The notes below the pieces were generated by a model. The model ran no database searches. It saw nothing but the letters and a program-made list of their open reading frames with translations, and was not told where the DNA came from. A stretch of DNA of 64,000 bases from Gigaspora rosea (taxonomy: Eukaryota > Glomeromycota > Glomeromycetes > Diversisporales > Gigasporaceae). The position numbers were made by a program, and so were the translations under genes. Positions 34,707 through 45,576 of the stretch are shown here, piece by piece (within the stretch, counting starts at the first letter, position 1; each line of letters starts with the position of its first letter). The stretch lies in assembly GCA_003550325.1 (NCBI GenBank), contig QKWP01001653.1, positions 37,874-101,873 of the forward strand, written 5' to 3'.

Positions 34707-35534
34707 TGTAATATAATAACTCTTGGCCAGAAAACAGCTATATTACTTAATTTAACGTACAAAGAAAAATAAGAGAATTTTAGAATAAAATAAAATATAA
34801 AACTACTCAAATAAAAATTCAATAAATAAAAAATCTCAAATAAAAACTCAAAAAACAATACAAAAGAATATTCAGGATAAATGGAAAAATAACAAACAAT
34901 TTCTTAAAAGAATCACTTAGAACTTGAAAAAATTTAGGGAAAATTTAATAAACTCAACAAATAATTATACAAAACTCAAGAATAATTTTATGAAAAAAGA
35001 GCCTTTACTGTATACAAATTGTAGAGAGTAAAGGGTCAAATATTTTATTAGTTTATTTAATAGAACAGATAAGAAGATTGGATACAGGACTCATTTTTTT
35101 GCCTTGGTAGAAGAGGCAAGGCTTTTATATCTTTTTAATACTTAGAAAAAGTAACCATTTATAAATCTAACAATAGTAAAGGAACTACAGAAGAAACCTT
35201 CGAAGGAACTCTAGAAGGAACTATCAAAGGAACTATCAAAGGAACCATCAAAAGAACCATCAAAAGAACCATCAAAGGAACCATTAAAGGAACCATCAAA
35301 GGAACCATTAAAGGAACCATCAAAAGAACCATCAAAGAAACTATCAAAGAAACCATTAAAGGAACTATTAAAGGAACCCTTGTTATTTATTAACTATTGG
35401 TTTAAAATTAAAACGGTAAGAAGTTTACTAATAAAACTAATACTAAGGAATTAATTGGTCTTATCCTGTTTTGTACTATAGTTAATAGTTTCCCAAAGTT
35501 TTCTAATAAATTTATAAAATATGTTAATATAACA
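34707..35534 (-). repeat. 3' LTR of the Ty3 element
   Basis: 828 bp, TGTAATATAATAACTC to TGTTAATATAACA. It is co-linear with 43618-44543 apart from the MITE there and differences in the number of 12-bp repeats. The array at 35183-35385 repeats GGAACCATCAAA (with CTATCAAA variants), which read on the minus strand gives an artificial DGSF-type peptide. Confidence 0.85.
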
Positions 35535-35550
35535 CTATTCCCTCCTTCAA
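35535..35550 (-). other. Polypurine tract of the Ty3 element
   Basis: On the minus strand GAAGGAGGGAATAG lies immediately before the 3' LTR start. This is the position and composition expected of the plus-strand primer. Confidence 0.65.
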
Positions 35551-36469
35551 AAATTTTGCTCCGCAAAATTTAAGAATTTAGTAATAGCAAAAATATATAT
35601 ATATATATATAAAAATAAAAATTAATAATAATTTTAATAATGATAATAATAATAATAATAATAATAAATAATTGTAGTAATTTGGAATAATGTTGCCGTT
35701 TATCAAATTTAATTCATAATTGTTGAAATTCCTCTGGTTTGAATTTTTCTATATCTGTTACTAAAATGTCGATTGATTCATCATATAGTTTATTCAAACC
35801 AAATTTCTTGTAGAGTTTATATACTCTAGAACTTTGTTTCCAAAGTCTATGAACCTTTTTTTTATTGAAATTTTTATTCAACAATTTTCTAGTTAGCTTT
35901 AACTGTTCCTTAGTTTGGTTTCCATTAATTTTCTTAAGTAATAGGTTGTTTCTAATCGGTTGACTTGAGAGGATTTTCTATTTCCTATGGATATTATTTT
36001 GAAGATAATATTTTTAAGTACTAAAATATCATTATTTGCAATGATGTGTATTTGTATCATAACTCAAACTTCTTTTTAATTGCATTATTTTTGAGTTTTC
36101 TTCATTATTCCCAGGTTGAATTTGGTTTCATGTTTTATCATTAATGAACTTCTCGAATAGTTCATCCAAATTGTTATTTGATGTAGAAGGATTATTTTCT
36201 TGACTTATTTCTTCAATTAAAGAAGTAGTTACTATTCCTTCGTGGTTTGTAATTGAAATATTATGGTGGTCAATTTCAATTTTTATATAATTTGGTTCAT
36301 TTCTTCATAATGTTATAAATTGTTAAAGTATTTAGAGGGTTTCTGGTTGAAGATTATTAATAGTATTTGAAGTCATGTGAATAGAAATATTTTTAGGTGG
36401 TTAAAATTTTTAATAGAATTTTAAGGAAAGAAGATATATTTATAAATTTTAAAGTTATACAATCAACAA

Positions 36470-37486
36470 TTTGTACTAGGGTTCTGCATAATAATAATTT
36501 GAGGTACAGGAAGATCCTGGATTTTTCTGTCATAATATAATTTCAATCTATTGCCATAAACTGGATCTTTCACTTTTTTGCCATCTAATGTTCATAGTTT
36601 ATATACTCCAAAATCCAATATATTGTGGATTATATAAGGACCTATAACTGTTCCTCTAATTTTGCAGAGAATACATTTTTAAGAAACGATTTGGCTACGA
36701 GAAATTTATCTCCAACTTTCAATTTATCATGTTTAACATTTTTATCGTAATGTTCTTTTTGAAATTTTTGTATTTCTTGGATATTTTCTAGAGCTTCTTT
36801 TTGTTGTTTTTGTAAAACATCTTCAATTTCAAAAGACCTTTTTAGTAGATCTTCTTGAAATGATTCACTTTCTTCATAATAGGTTTTTATTATAGTTTTT
36901 ATTAATAATTTTGCTTTATGTCCATATATATATAAGAGAGAATAGAGTGAATTTAGTCATTTCATGCTTCATGGTTCGGTAAACTAAAAGTACTAAAGGA
37001 AGAATTTCATCACATTCCTTATATTATAGCTAGTTATTTTTGCAAGAGCTTTTTTAATAGTTCTATTAAAGTGTTCAATCATTCCATTGGTTTGAGGTTG
37101 GTATGCTGAAGATTTATAATGTTTTACTTGAAAGTTATTACATAATTTTTAATAATATCGCTCATAAAATTTGTTCCTCGATCCGTGAGTATTATAGTAG
37201 GAGTTCTATATCGACAAATAATTTCTTTATAAATAAATTTAGCAATAGTAATGGCTTTAATATCAAATACAGCTCTTGCTTCAGGCCATTTTGTAAGATA
37301 ATTCATAGCCACAATAATATATTTGTTGCCTTGTTTTGTGACAGGTAAAGGTTCTTTAATATTAATTCCAATTTTATAGAAAGGATATTTTGCTTCTAAG
37401 GGTTGTAAATCTTGGCGTCTAACTTCATGTCCTCTATGTTGGCAGATATCACATGTTTGAACATAATTTTTTATATCTTCATACAT
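36470..37486 (-). pseudogene. Ty3 integrase, broken
   Basis: The block at 37486-37124 contains CDICQHRGHEVRRQDLQPL (the C-C half of the HHCC zinc finger). It then reads VAMNYLTKWPEARAV, where the usual catalytic D of VxVDxxTKWxEA is Asn, and TIILTDRGTNFMS (second catalytic Asp). After frameshifts, minus-strand sequence at about 36.95-36.47 kb reads YRTMKHEMTKFTLFSLIYG, EEQLGPYIIHNIL and GVYKLWTLDGKKV, the C-terminal part with the GPY/F-like motif. Loss of the first Asp and broken frames indicate that it is inactive. Confidence 0.75.
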
Positions 37487-37811
37487 TGTAGGCCAAAAAT
37501 ATCTTTCTTTAATTTTGTTATAGATTGAAGATATACTCCTTGTTCATCATGTAAGGTATAGAGTATCATATGTTTTTGATTAGTTTTGATTACTCGTTGG
37601 TGCTTGTTTTTATTTCTTCTATATAATTTATTATTTCTATAAAATAATTCTTTGCTTCTTTTTGGATTTGAGATTTTTCCATATTAGAAATGTCCATGTC
37701 AAATTGTAAAGAGAAAAGATATTTATAAAGCTGATTATATATTTTGCTATCCATTATCTTTCAAGTATTCAAGTAGACGTGTGAGAAAATTAGCATTTTT
37801 GTTCCGGTTAA

Positions 37812-38341
37812 GGGGCATCCATAAATAACATTATGTACCCTCTCAAAGTAGCGCTTGGCCCCCCCTACTATATAAAAAAATTTTTTAAAATCGTATGTTT
37901 ATATATAAAATTTTACAAAAACTTGAATATATTGTGACACAGTAATTCGATTTGGATGATTTAGATACCATTCGATTCGTCTTAGTGAGACGAATCCAAT
38001 GATACCAAAATCATTTCATTTGGATTACTAGATCAATAGTTATTCACAAAAAACTATTGATTTTATAGTCATTTTATAAGAAAACATAATAACCAATAGT
38101 ATTTGGCCAATAACTTTTGATCAATGATCCAAATGAAATGAAATTGGTACCATTCGACTCCTCTCACCAAGACGAATCGAATGGTACCAAACCCATTAAA
38201 TTTGGACCACTGGATCAGTTTTTAGACGATTTTTTCTAAAAAAATTGCGTTATATTTTTTTGACCCCCCTACTAAGAGAAAAATCGTTATATTTTGTCAG
38301 ACCCCTTCCCCCTCTTGTATAATGTTATTTCTGAATGCCCC
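37812..38341. mobile_element. GGGGCATCC MITE, intact 530-bp copy, TSD TTA
   Basis: The TIRs GGGGCATCCATAAATAACAT and (from the right) GGGGCATTCAGAAATAACAT match well. TTA lies at 37808-37810 and 38342-38344 (one extra A on the left). The interior has two facing units with cores CGTCTTAGTGAGACGAATCC and CTCTCACCAAGACGAATC. It splits RNase H from integrase and is the reference copy for the split element 25739-31303. Confidence 0.85.
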
Positions 38342-38362
38342 TTACCAGCTCAATATTTTACA

Positions 38363-39230
38363 TCAAACTGATATTAATAACCATTGAAGTGCTTTGTGGT
38401 CTATAATAAGAATAAATCTTGTTCCATGTATATAGTGTCTAAAATATTTAACTGCCCAAATAACTGCTAAGCATTCGAGTTCGATGGTGCTATAATTTGA
38501 CTCAGCAGGGGTTAAGGTATGACTGGCATAAGCAATAACATGCTCTCGACCATTTTTAATTTGGGATAGAACTGCACCTAGTCCTTGATAAGAAGTATCT
38601 ATAAAAAGAACAAAGGGTTCAGAGTAATCTGGATATTGTAATATAGGAGCTTGAGTTAAGCACCACTTAAGCCAATTAAATATATCATCTTGTGCCCTTT
38701 TCCATTTAAATTCCTTATTCTTTTTTAATAGTTTTAATAAGGGTCTAGCCTTCTTTGAAAATTCTTCTATAAAATGGCGATAGTATGAAGCTAAATCTAA
38801 AAAAGCTCTCAATTGTATAATATTTTTGGGAGGTGGTAATTTATCAAGTTTATCAACCTTTTGAGGATCTGGTTTTATTCCTTCAATCCCAACTATATGT
38901 CCTAGAAATTGCATCTCATTTGTGCAAAAATGGCATTTTTCAGAATTAATTCTTAGATTTGCATTTTTAATAAGATTAAATACTTCCTGAATGTCTTCTA
39001 TATGTTGTTCAAAAGATTCTGAGTATATGTTTACATCATCAATGTATACCATGGCCTTTTTCCAAAAAACAGGTCTAAGAACAATGTCCATTAATCTTTG
39101 AAAAGTAGATAGAGCATTACAAAGCCCAAAAGGTATAACATTGAATTCATAAAAACCATATTTAGTAATAAAAACGGGTTTTTCTTTATCTTTTCTTTAA
39201 CTTCTACTTGCCAATAACCAGAAGTTAAAT
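38363..39230 (-). pseudogene. Ty3 reverse transcriptase (palm) and RNase H, broken
   Basis: From 39230 the frame carries LTSGYWQVEVKEK-like sequence (RT motif). A 242-residue block at 39091-38363 follows, with VYIDDVNIYS (catalytic Y-x-DD), CHFCTNEMQFLGHIVG, LRAFLDLASYYRHFI and the thumb/connection PLLKLLKK. RNase H follows with LFIDTSYQGLGAVLSQ (first Asp), ELECLAVIWAVKYFRHYIHG (Glu) and IIDHKALQWLL (Asp-His). The spacing agrees with Ty3 enzymes. It is interrupted downstream by the MITE at 37812-38341 and upstream by a frameshift and stop near 39240. Confidence 0.85.
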
Positions 39231-40313
39231 CTAAGGATGTAAACTATTGAGCTTTACCAAGATTGTCAAGCATTTCATCAATTCTTGGTAATGGATAAGT
39301 GTCCTTCTTTGTACATTATTTAATTTTCTAAAATTGATACAGAATCTTAACTTTCCATTTTTCTTTTTAATCAAGACAATAGAAGAGCTCCAGGAACTTT
39401 CAGATTTTCTTATAATGCTATCCTTTTCCATTTGAGCAATTTTCTTTTTAATATGTTCTTGTTCCATTGGTGATGCTCGGTATGCTTTTTGTTTAATGGA
39501 ATAAGAATCACTTGTATTAATGCCATGATAAATCACATTAGTTTTTCTAAGCTTTGCAAAGGTTGTAGCGAATATTTCAGAGTTTTGGCATAATAGTTGT
39601 TTTATTGTTTGTAGTTGGTTATTGTTAAGTTTATTTCCAATGTAGATTGATTTGTCTTCAGTAATAGGAATAGATAATTTTTGGTCTTCTTTCTTTTTGT
39701 CTTTTAATTCTTTCATTTCTGGTTGTATTAATTTAAATATTTCATTTGGTGGACTTATTAAAGGACTTTCTATATTTTCTATTTTTATATTAGGTACAAG
39801 TTGTTGTTTGAATTGCATAAAAGTATTGCCCACTTGGATTGTAGTATAAATTGGTTCAGTAGGGTCTTTATTATTCTCTTCTTCTTCTAGTTCTAATTCT
39901 AATTCTGTGTTAGAATATTGGTTTTTAAAATTAATGGAATGTAGAATAGTAGGGACTTCTATGCGTTGTTTGCAGGATATAGGTATATATTCAATTTGGT
40001 TTTTTAATCCAATGCTCATGAATTCCCCATAGTAGTCGATTGTTGCATGGACCTTATCCAAATATTTATTTCCTAAAACCACATTATATTCTTTAGACTC
40101 TGTTACTAGCATGTCTATTAAAATTATTTGAGTTTCTAATAGAACAGGAATATTTTTAACTCGTCCAGATGGAACTGACTTATGTCCAGTAATGTCTATA
40201 GCTCTAACATTACTTGGTTCATCAATTTGTTGATTGATTTTATCAAGGAAGTGTTTAGCGATTACATATCTTTTGAAGCCAGTATCTATTAAGACATTAA
40301 TTTTCATTTCCAA
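39231..40313 (-). pseudogene. Ty3 aspartic protease and N-terminal reverse transcriptase
   Basis: A 360-residue block. INVLIDTGFKRYVIAKHFL near the start is the retropepsin site (usual DTGA/S; here DTGF). IDITGHKSVPSGR and VLGNKYLDKVHATIDY resemble the flap and C-terminal protease strands. An acidic linker (ELELELEEEENNKDPTEP) follows. RT then begins: VIYHGINTSDSYSIKQKAYR, EHIKKKIAQMEKDSIIRKSE, SSWSSSIVLIKKKNGKLRFC and INFRKLNNV. A frameshift then scrambles the residues leading to the next RT motif. DTGF in place of DTGA/S is probably damaging. Confidence 0.8.
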
Positions 40314-40845
40314 ACTTTAGCAGTAGTAAAGAGAGCATCTTTAACTAGGTTATCATCATTGTTAAAATTAATTTCATTTGAGGTCAACTCAAGTATTTCT
40401 ATTGTTTCATTATAATCCATCCAGTGATTATAAAATTGTTCGTTAAAAGTATTGTTATTATTATTGTTATTATTTTAATTATTCTCATCCAATTTTTTGT
40501 CTATTTCATCAAATATTATTAAGAGCATTTCATTTGTTTAGTTGGAAGAGGGATTTATAATCTGGGTATGCTTACCATCAGGAAATACCTCTTTTAGTTT
40601 AAATAGTTGTTGTTACCAACATTATTCCCTATATTATTTTGATTTTGAATGTTGTTATTTTGTTGTTGGTTATTATTATTGTTGTTTGAAGTGGGATTAT
40701 TATTATTGTTGTTGGGCCAGTTATTATTGTTATTTTAGTTGTTATTATTTCGATTATTATTTCGATTGTTGTTATTGTTATGATAATTATTATTATTATT
40801 ATTGTTCCAATTGTTATTGTTAGGTCTCCAATTCTGATTAAACCT

Positions 40846-40941
40846 ACAGTTTCTAGTCATATGTCTGATTTGTTGACAGTTGGTACAATATAGAGCAGCA
40901 CAATTAGATGCAAAATGACCAGGTTGATGACATCTAAAGCA
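40846..40941 (-). other. Two CCHC zinc knuckles of Ty3 gag
   Basis: The minus strand reads CFRCHQPGHFASNC (40941-40900) and CTNCQQIRHMTRNC (40887-40846). Both fit C-x2-C-x4-H-x4-C, the nucleocapsid RNA-binding motif. Asparagine-coding AAT repeats follow (about 40.83-40.45 kb), a low-complexity stretch in gag. Confidence 0.85.
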
Positions 40942-41108
40942 ATTATTATTTTGTCGAGAAGGTCGGTAGTTATTATTATTATAATTGTTATGATTTTGAT
41001 AATTTTGATTCTGGTATTGTGGTGGATTATTAAATTTTGATATTGGAGTTGCTGATTGTAATTATCTTGGTTTTGATATTGAGGCTATTTGGGTAATTGA
41101 CTTTTAGT

Positions 41109-43455
41109 TTAACGTATTGTTTGGGTAATATACTGTACAGCTTCCTCCAACTCCTTTTTAAGATTAATTTGAGGTTGCATAGAGGCTGTTAGTTGAGCAG
41201 GGCTAGTATATCCTCCAAAGAATTGTGGTTGATATGCAGTAGGAAGTAATGAATAGGCAGAAAGAGCACCTTCTTTAGAGTATGCTACTTCAATAGCTTT
41301 TGTCTTGTTTACTGCTTGACTAATAGTTATTGGGTTTTTTGATTGTACAGGTATTTGAAATTCTTGTCTTAGTCCATCTACAAATTGTCGAATTTTATCT
41401 ACTTCAGAATAATGATTGTCAGGATCAACTCTTTGCCATAACTCCTCAAGAGCAGAGTTATATGCATCCACTGTTTCTCCTGGTTTTTGCTTTCTACGCC
41501 TCAAAGTATAATGCCACTGGGATACTTTAAATGGATCTTTAAATTTCTTAGAAAAGAGATAGACAAAAGAATGTTGCACATTGATGTCATTGATCCAATA
41601 AGTGAAGTTAAACCAATTTTGATTATACCAGGATAGAGCATTGCCTTTAAAGAAGTTAGAAACTATAGCAAGTTGTCAGTTTTCAGAAATATTGTTGCCA
41701 ATACATGCTCTAGAAAAGCCTTAACCCATTCAACTGGATCTTCATCCTGGTTACCAGAAAAGGTAGAAAAGTCAATCATTTTATATCATTTTATATTCCT
41801 TTGAATTGGTAGATGCAGTTGGTTTTTTGGCATTATTTTTAACAATTTCTTTTAATTCTTCTAAAATGGTTTTTAAAGCTTCTTCAGAGCTAAAGTCAGT
41901 CATCTTCTTCATTATCATCATCCCCTTCATCACGGCGTTAATTATTATTACTTGGTCAAATAGGTACTTATCTATTTTCTGCACCTCTTTGCAAATTGTC
42001 ATTTATATATAAATTAGTCATCCTATCATCTTCCTCATTAAAATGAAGTAAATCTTCATTCTGGTCATTTTGTCTATTGTTGGCTTTACCACTTTGAGAC
42101 ATGGTTAAATTTCCTAATTGACTAACAAGACTAAAGAAAATATTATTGTCAAAGTAGTTATTAATTTGAGGTTTATTGATAGTTGAATAGTTAATATTAG
42201 AAGATTAAAGATTGTCAGTATTAGCCAAATGGTCAGAGGTGGTTTGATAGTTATTATTATTATTGGAAGTGGATGAGCTAGATTCTTCTGTGGTGAAAAT
42301 ATAGTCACTATTTTTATAGTTTCCTTTATCTGACTAAGAATTTGTCAAGTATTATGTAGACTTTGTTTTATTTGATTATGATTTTGTTCAATCTGGTTAT
42401 TTATAGTGGGTATAGATAGATTAGAAGGGTGAGAGGATGTAGAGTTTTCCTCAGAGTTTTCTTCAGAATTTTCTTCAGAATGGTTTTCAAGATTAATAGC
42501 TCCATTGGAATCTTCTGAATTATCTGAATTATTTGTTTCTAGTATCTCTGTTGGTGCTGGTGAATTAAGGAATCCACAAGTTTGTAACTACTTTTCAATT
42601 ACTTCCTATACAATTAGATTAAATTATTGCGGTGGTTGGTTATTTTAATAGCAGATAGTAGTAAGTAATTTATAAATATGTGGAGTTAAGTTCGCAGTTA
42701 TAGGTAGTTTAAAAGCGTCTTTAAAATAGTCAACAGTGTAAGCAGAGAGGTTTTCGGCCTTATAGGTAGGATGAAACCAATTCCAAAATCTATAAAATTC
42801 GTCAGTAATATAAAATTCAATGGTAGGGTGGCAGGCAGGACAACTAGGATCAGGTCTTTCTTTATATTTTCTTCTACTTATAGCTCAATTTGTTTCGTGT
42901 AAGAAATTATAATTAGTTATTTGTTATTTATATTGATCAAAGATTTTTAGTCAAAGTAAGTAAAGAAACTATGAAGTTGCCGGTATTTGAATAAATCGTT
43001 TATGCTGTCTGTGGATTTTATATTATTGTTTAATTCTTCCTCATAAAGCTTTAAATTTGCACACTGGTAGGGAGTATAAGTACGTCAAAGTAAGGGTTTG
43101 ATTTGTGATGTATTGTTAGTTGGATATGGGATACCTTGAGGATTATCTGGAGTAGGAAATTCTAGATAGTGATAAATTGATAAGAGTGGGCTTGGAATCC
43201 TTGGTCAATAACTCGTCTGTTGTCCCAAAGGTTCTCAGATATAGGGTATGACTTGCTGTTTCCCCAAGAGAAGTCAGAAAATTTTGAATATTTAAATAAA
43301 ATATCGATTTGTTGAGAGTTTAAAGAAGATCCGAATTGTAGTTGATCAATAGCAATTTTATGAGTATCTATTAGATTGTTATATTTCTCATTGGTAGGAA
43401 TATGATTCAAGAAATACCAGGCAAAGTCAAAGTATTTTTGCGAAAAAGGTTGCAT
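41109..43455 (-). pseudogene. Ty3 gag region, broken
   Basis: A 97-residue block starting MQPFSQKYFDFAWYFLNH (43455-43162) lies just inside the 5' LTR and is probably the gag start. Between 43.1 and 41.6 kb the frame is repeatedly broken. The 156-residue block at 41579-41109 contains the retrotransposon gag core: HYTLRRRKQKPGETVDAYNS, then ELWQRVDP and IRQFVDGLRQEFQIPV. A glutamine-rich stretch and the two zinc knuckles follow. Confidence 0.75.
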
Positions 43456-43596
43456 AAAAAAAAATAAATAAAAAAAATATATATAAAGCTAGCTAAAAGG
43501 AATAGTTAAAAATTTTGGGTATTTACAAAAAAATTATAAATCCTAATAAGAAAATAAAATATAAGTTGGAAATCACATTAACACAAGAAGTTTCAG

Positions 43597-43616
43597 GTCC
43601 AGTTGTTGTCGCCAAA
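43597..43616 (-). other. Possible primer-binding site of the Ty3 element
   Basis: Directly inside the 5' LTR the minus strand reads GTTTGGCGACAACAACTGG. Starting at TGG, this is where complementarity to a tRNA 3' end is expected. Which tRNA was not determined. Confidence 0.4.
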
Positions 43617-43617
43617 C

Positions 43618-44543
43618 TGTAATATAGTAACCCTTGGCCAGAGAATAACTATATTAGGGGAGTAACAAAAATCAGGTGATTTTTTAGGGGGGGGAGGGGT
43701 AAAAAAAGTTAAAATTATATATAAGAACCTGACTATTTATATATTAAGGAAGAGGGAGGGGAGTAGGCCTCTGATAAAAAATAATCAGGTGATTAATGAC
43801 ACTGCCCTTACATAACTTAACGTACAAAGAACAATAAGAGAATTTCAGGATAAAATAAAATATAAAACTACTCAAATAAAAATTTAATAAATTAGAAAGC
43901 TTAAATAAAAACTCAAAAAACAATACAAAAAAATATTCAGAATAAATGGGAAAATTTTAAAAGAATCACTTAGAACTTGAAAAAATTTAGGGAAAATTTA
44001 ATAAACTTAACACAATAATCACACAAAACTCAAGAATAATTTTATGGGAAAAGAGCCTTTACTATGTACAAATTGTAGAGAGTAAAGGGTCAAATATTTT
44101 ATTAGTTTATTTAATAGAACAGATAAAAAGATTGAATACAAAACTCGGTTTTCTGCCTTGGTAGAAAAGGCAGGGTTTTTATATCTTTTCAATACTTAGA
44201 AAAAGGAACCATTTATAAATTTAACAATAGTAAAGGAACTACAAAAGGAACCTTCGAAGAAGGAACCATCAAAGGAACCATCAAAGGAACCATCAAATGA
44301 ATCATCAAAGGAACCATTAAAGGAACTATCAAAGGAACCATCAAAGAAACTATCAAAGGAACCATTAAAGGAACCATTAAAGGAACCCTTGTTATCCATT
44401 AACTATTGGTTTAAAATTAAAATGGTAAGAAGTCTACTAATAAAACTAATACTAAGGAATTAATTGGTCTTATCCCATTTTGTACTCTAGTTAATAGTTT
44501 CCCAAAATTTTCTAATAAATTTATAAAATATGTTAATATAACA
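43618..44543 (-). repeat. 5' LTR of the Ty3 element
   Basis: 926 bp including a 151-bp MITE and duplicated TTA. Matches 34707-35534 otherwise. Contains the same 12-bp array (GGAACCATCAAA) at about 44213-44392. LTR divergence is visible at many positions, so the insertion is not recent. Confidence 0.85.
43657..43807. mobile_element. Harbinger-like MITE (AATCAGSTGATT family), TSD TTA, copy 3
   Basis: A 151-bp element with ends GGGGAGTAACAAAAATCAGG and (from the right) GGGCAGTGTCATTAATCACC. TTA lies at 43654-43656 and 43808-43810. The other LTR lacks it (CTATATTACTTAATTTAACG), providing the empty site and showing insertion after the Ty3 element arrived. Confidence 0.9.
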
Positions 44544-44644
44544 TCATTTATAAATATATATAGTCTAAAGGCTAAAATACTGCTGAAATCATGTACTTGA
44601 CCCATTTTTAATGAAATTTGATTTTTTTGAAATTCTCTATTTTG

Positions 44645-44785
44645 ATTGGTTAAAAATTAATTTTTTAAAATTAATTTTTAAAATTAATTTTTTAAAATTA
44701 ATTTTTAAAATTAATTTTTAAAATTAATTTTTAAAATTAATTTTTAAAATTATTTCTTTTTAAAAAATTAATTTTAAAATATTTT
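44645..44785. repeat. Short tandem repeat of TTAAAATTAATTTT
   Basis: Roughly nine copies of TTTTTAAAATTAATTT-type units, each nearly self-complementary. Between this and the KH gene (to 45.5 kb) lies AT-rich sequence plus an AAT microsatellite at about 45310-45336. Confidence 0.8.
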
Positions 44786-45304
44786 AAAACTAACCAATAG
44801 CAGTAAGCCAAAACATGTGAGTTGTCCCATTTTGAGTAATTTTTTCTGTATTATATAAAAATACCAACTTTTAAACTCATATAAATTAAAAATATACTTT
44901 AAGTAAATTAATTAAACTACATTTCAAAAATTTTTTGGGTGAAAGACACGTGAAAGCCGATCAAGTTCAATAATCCGCTTGTAGATCGTCCGAACTGTAT
45001 GTTTTTATATGCAAAATATTCGAATGAATATTGGTAATTTATAAGAGGTTATATTAAAAAAAATTGTTGTCTAAAACGGCTGTATTGCAAGATATTTTGC
45101 AATATTTATTTGGTAATTTATTATTTTAAATCCTGTAAATTTTTACATTATGCTAGTGCATCATGTGATTGGTCGATTCACACGATTACATGATCGAATT
45201 GATTGGTCGGTTATGGGGTTTAGGATTAGATTATATGTCTTAACATAGACCTCATTGGGATCTAGATTCTTAGTATAGAACCCGGGTCTAGAATAAAACT
45301 ACCC

Positions 45305-45336
<32 letters not shown>

Positions 45337-45576
45337 AATCTAATGTTCAGGGAAAAATGCTAAATCCTACAGAGGCCGTTCTAATGACATATATACATAC
45401 ACATATACCACACCGCGCACATTTACATACATAAATATGTATAGTGCGGCGATTTAGGTTTGTTTTTCCTGGGATAATGATTTCACGAGAAGAGGTATTA
45501 TGATATGGTAGCGGAGAACTTTCACAGCAGGTCGTGTATGATCGGAGTAGTGTTACAAAAAAAAAAATGCGAATAT

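Larger units (their letters stand above)
34707..44543 (-). mobile_element. Ty3-type LTR retrotransposon, complete but inactive
   Basis: Two LTRs begin TGTAATATA and end AATATAACA. A purine tract lies beside the 3' LTR (35535-35550) and a TGG-containing possible primer site beside the 5' LTR (about 43597-43616). The minus-strand order is gag, zinc knuckles, protease, reverse transcriptase, RNase H, integrase. Protease before RT before integrase is the Ty3 order. Stops and frameshifts occur throughout. Two MITEs are inserted (37812-38341 and 43657-43807). A clear 5-bp TSD was not found, and the outer flanks differ: LINE ORF1 on the left, non-LINE AT-rich sequence on the right. The flanks may have been rearranged. 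Confidence 0.85.

Noticed and set aside
35159..35356. Open frame of repeated VPLMVPLM residues
   Set aside because: Translation of the 12-bp tandem array in the 3' LTR. The matching array in the other LTR gives a different peptide in another frame.
40542..40823. Plus-strand Tyr/Cys-rich open frame of 93 residues
   Set aside because: It is the antisense of the Asn-coding AAT repeats of Ty3 gag.
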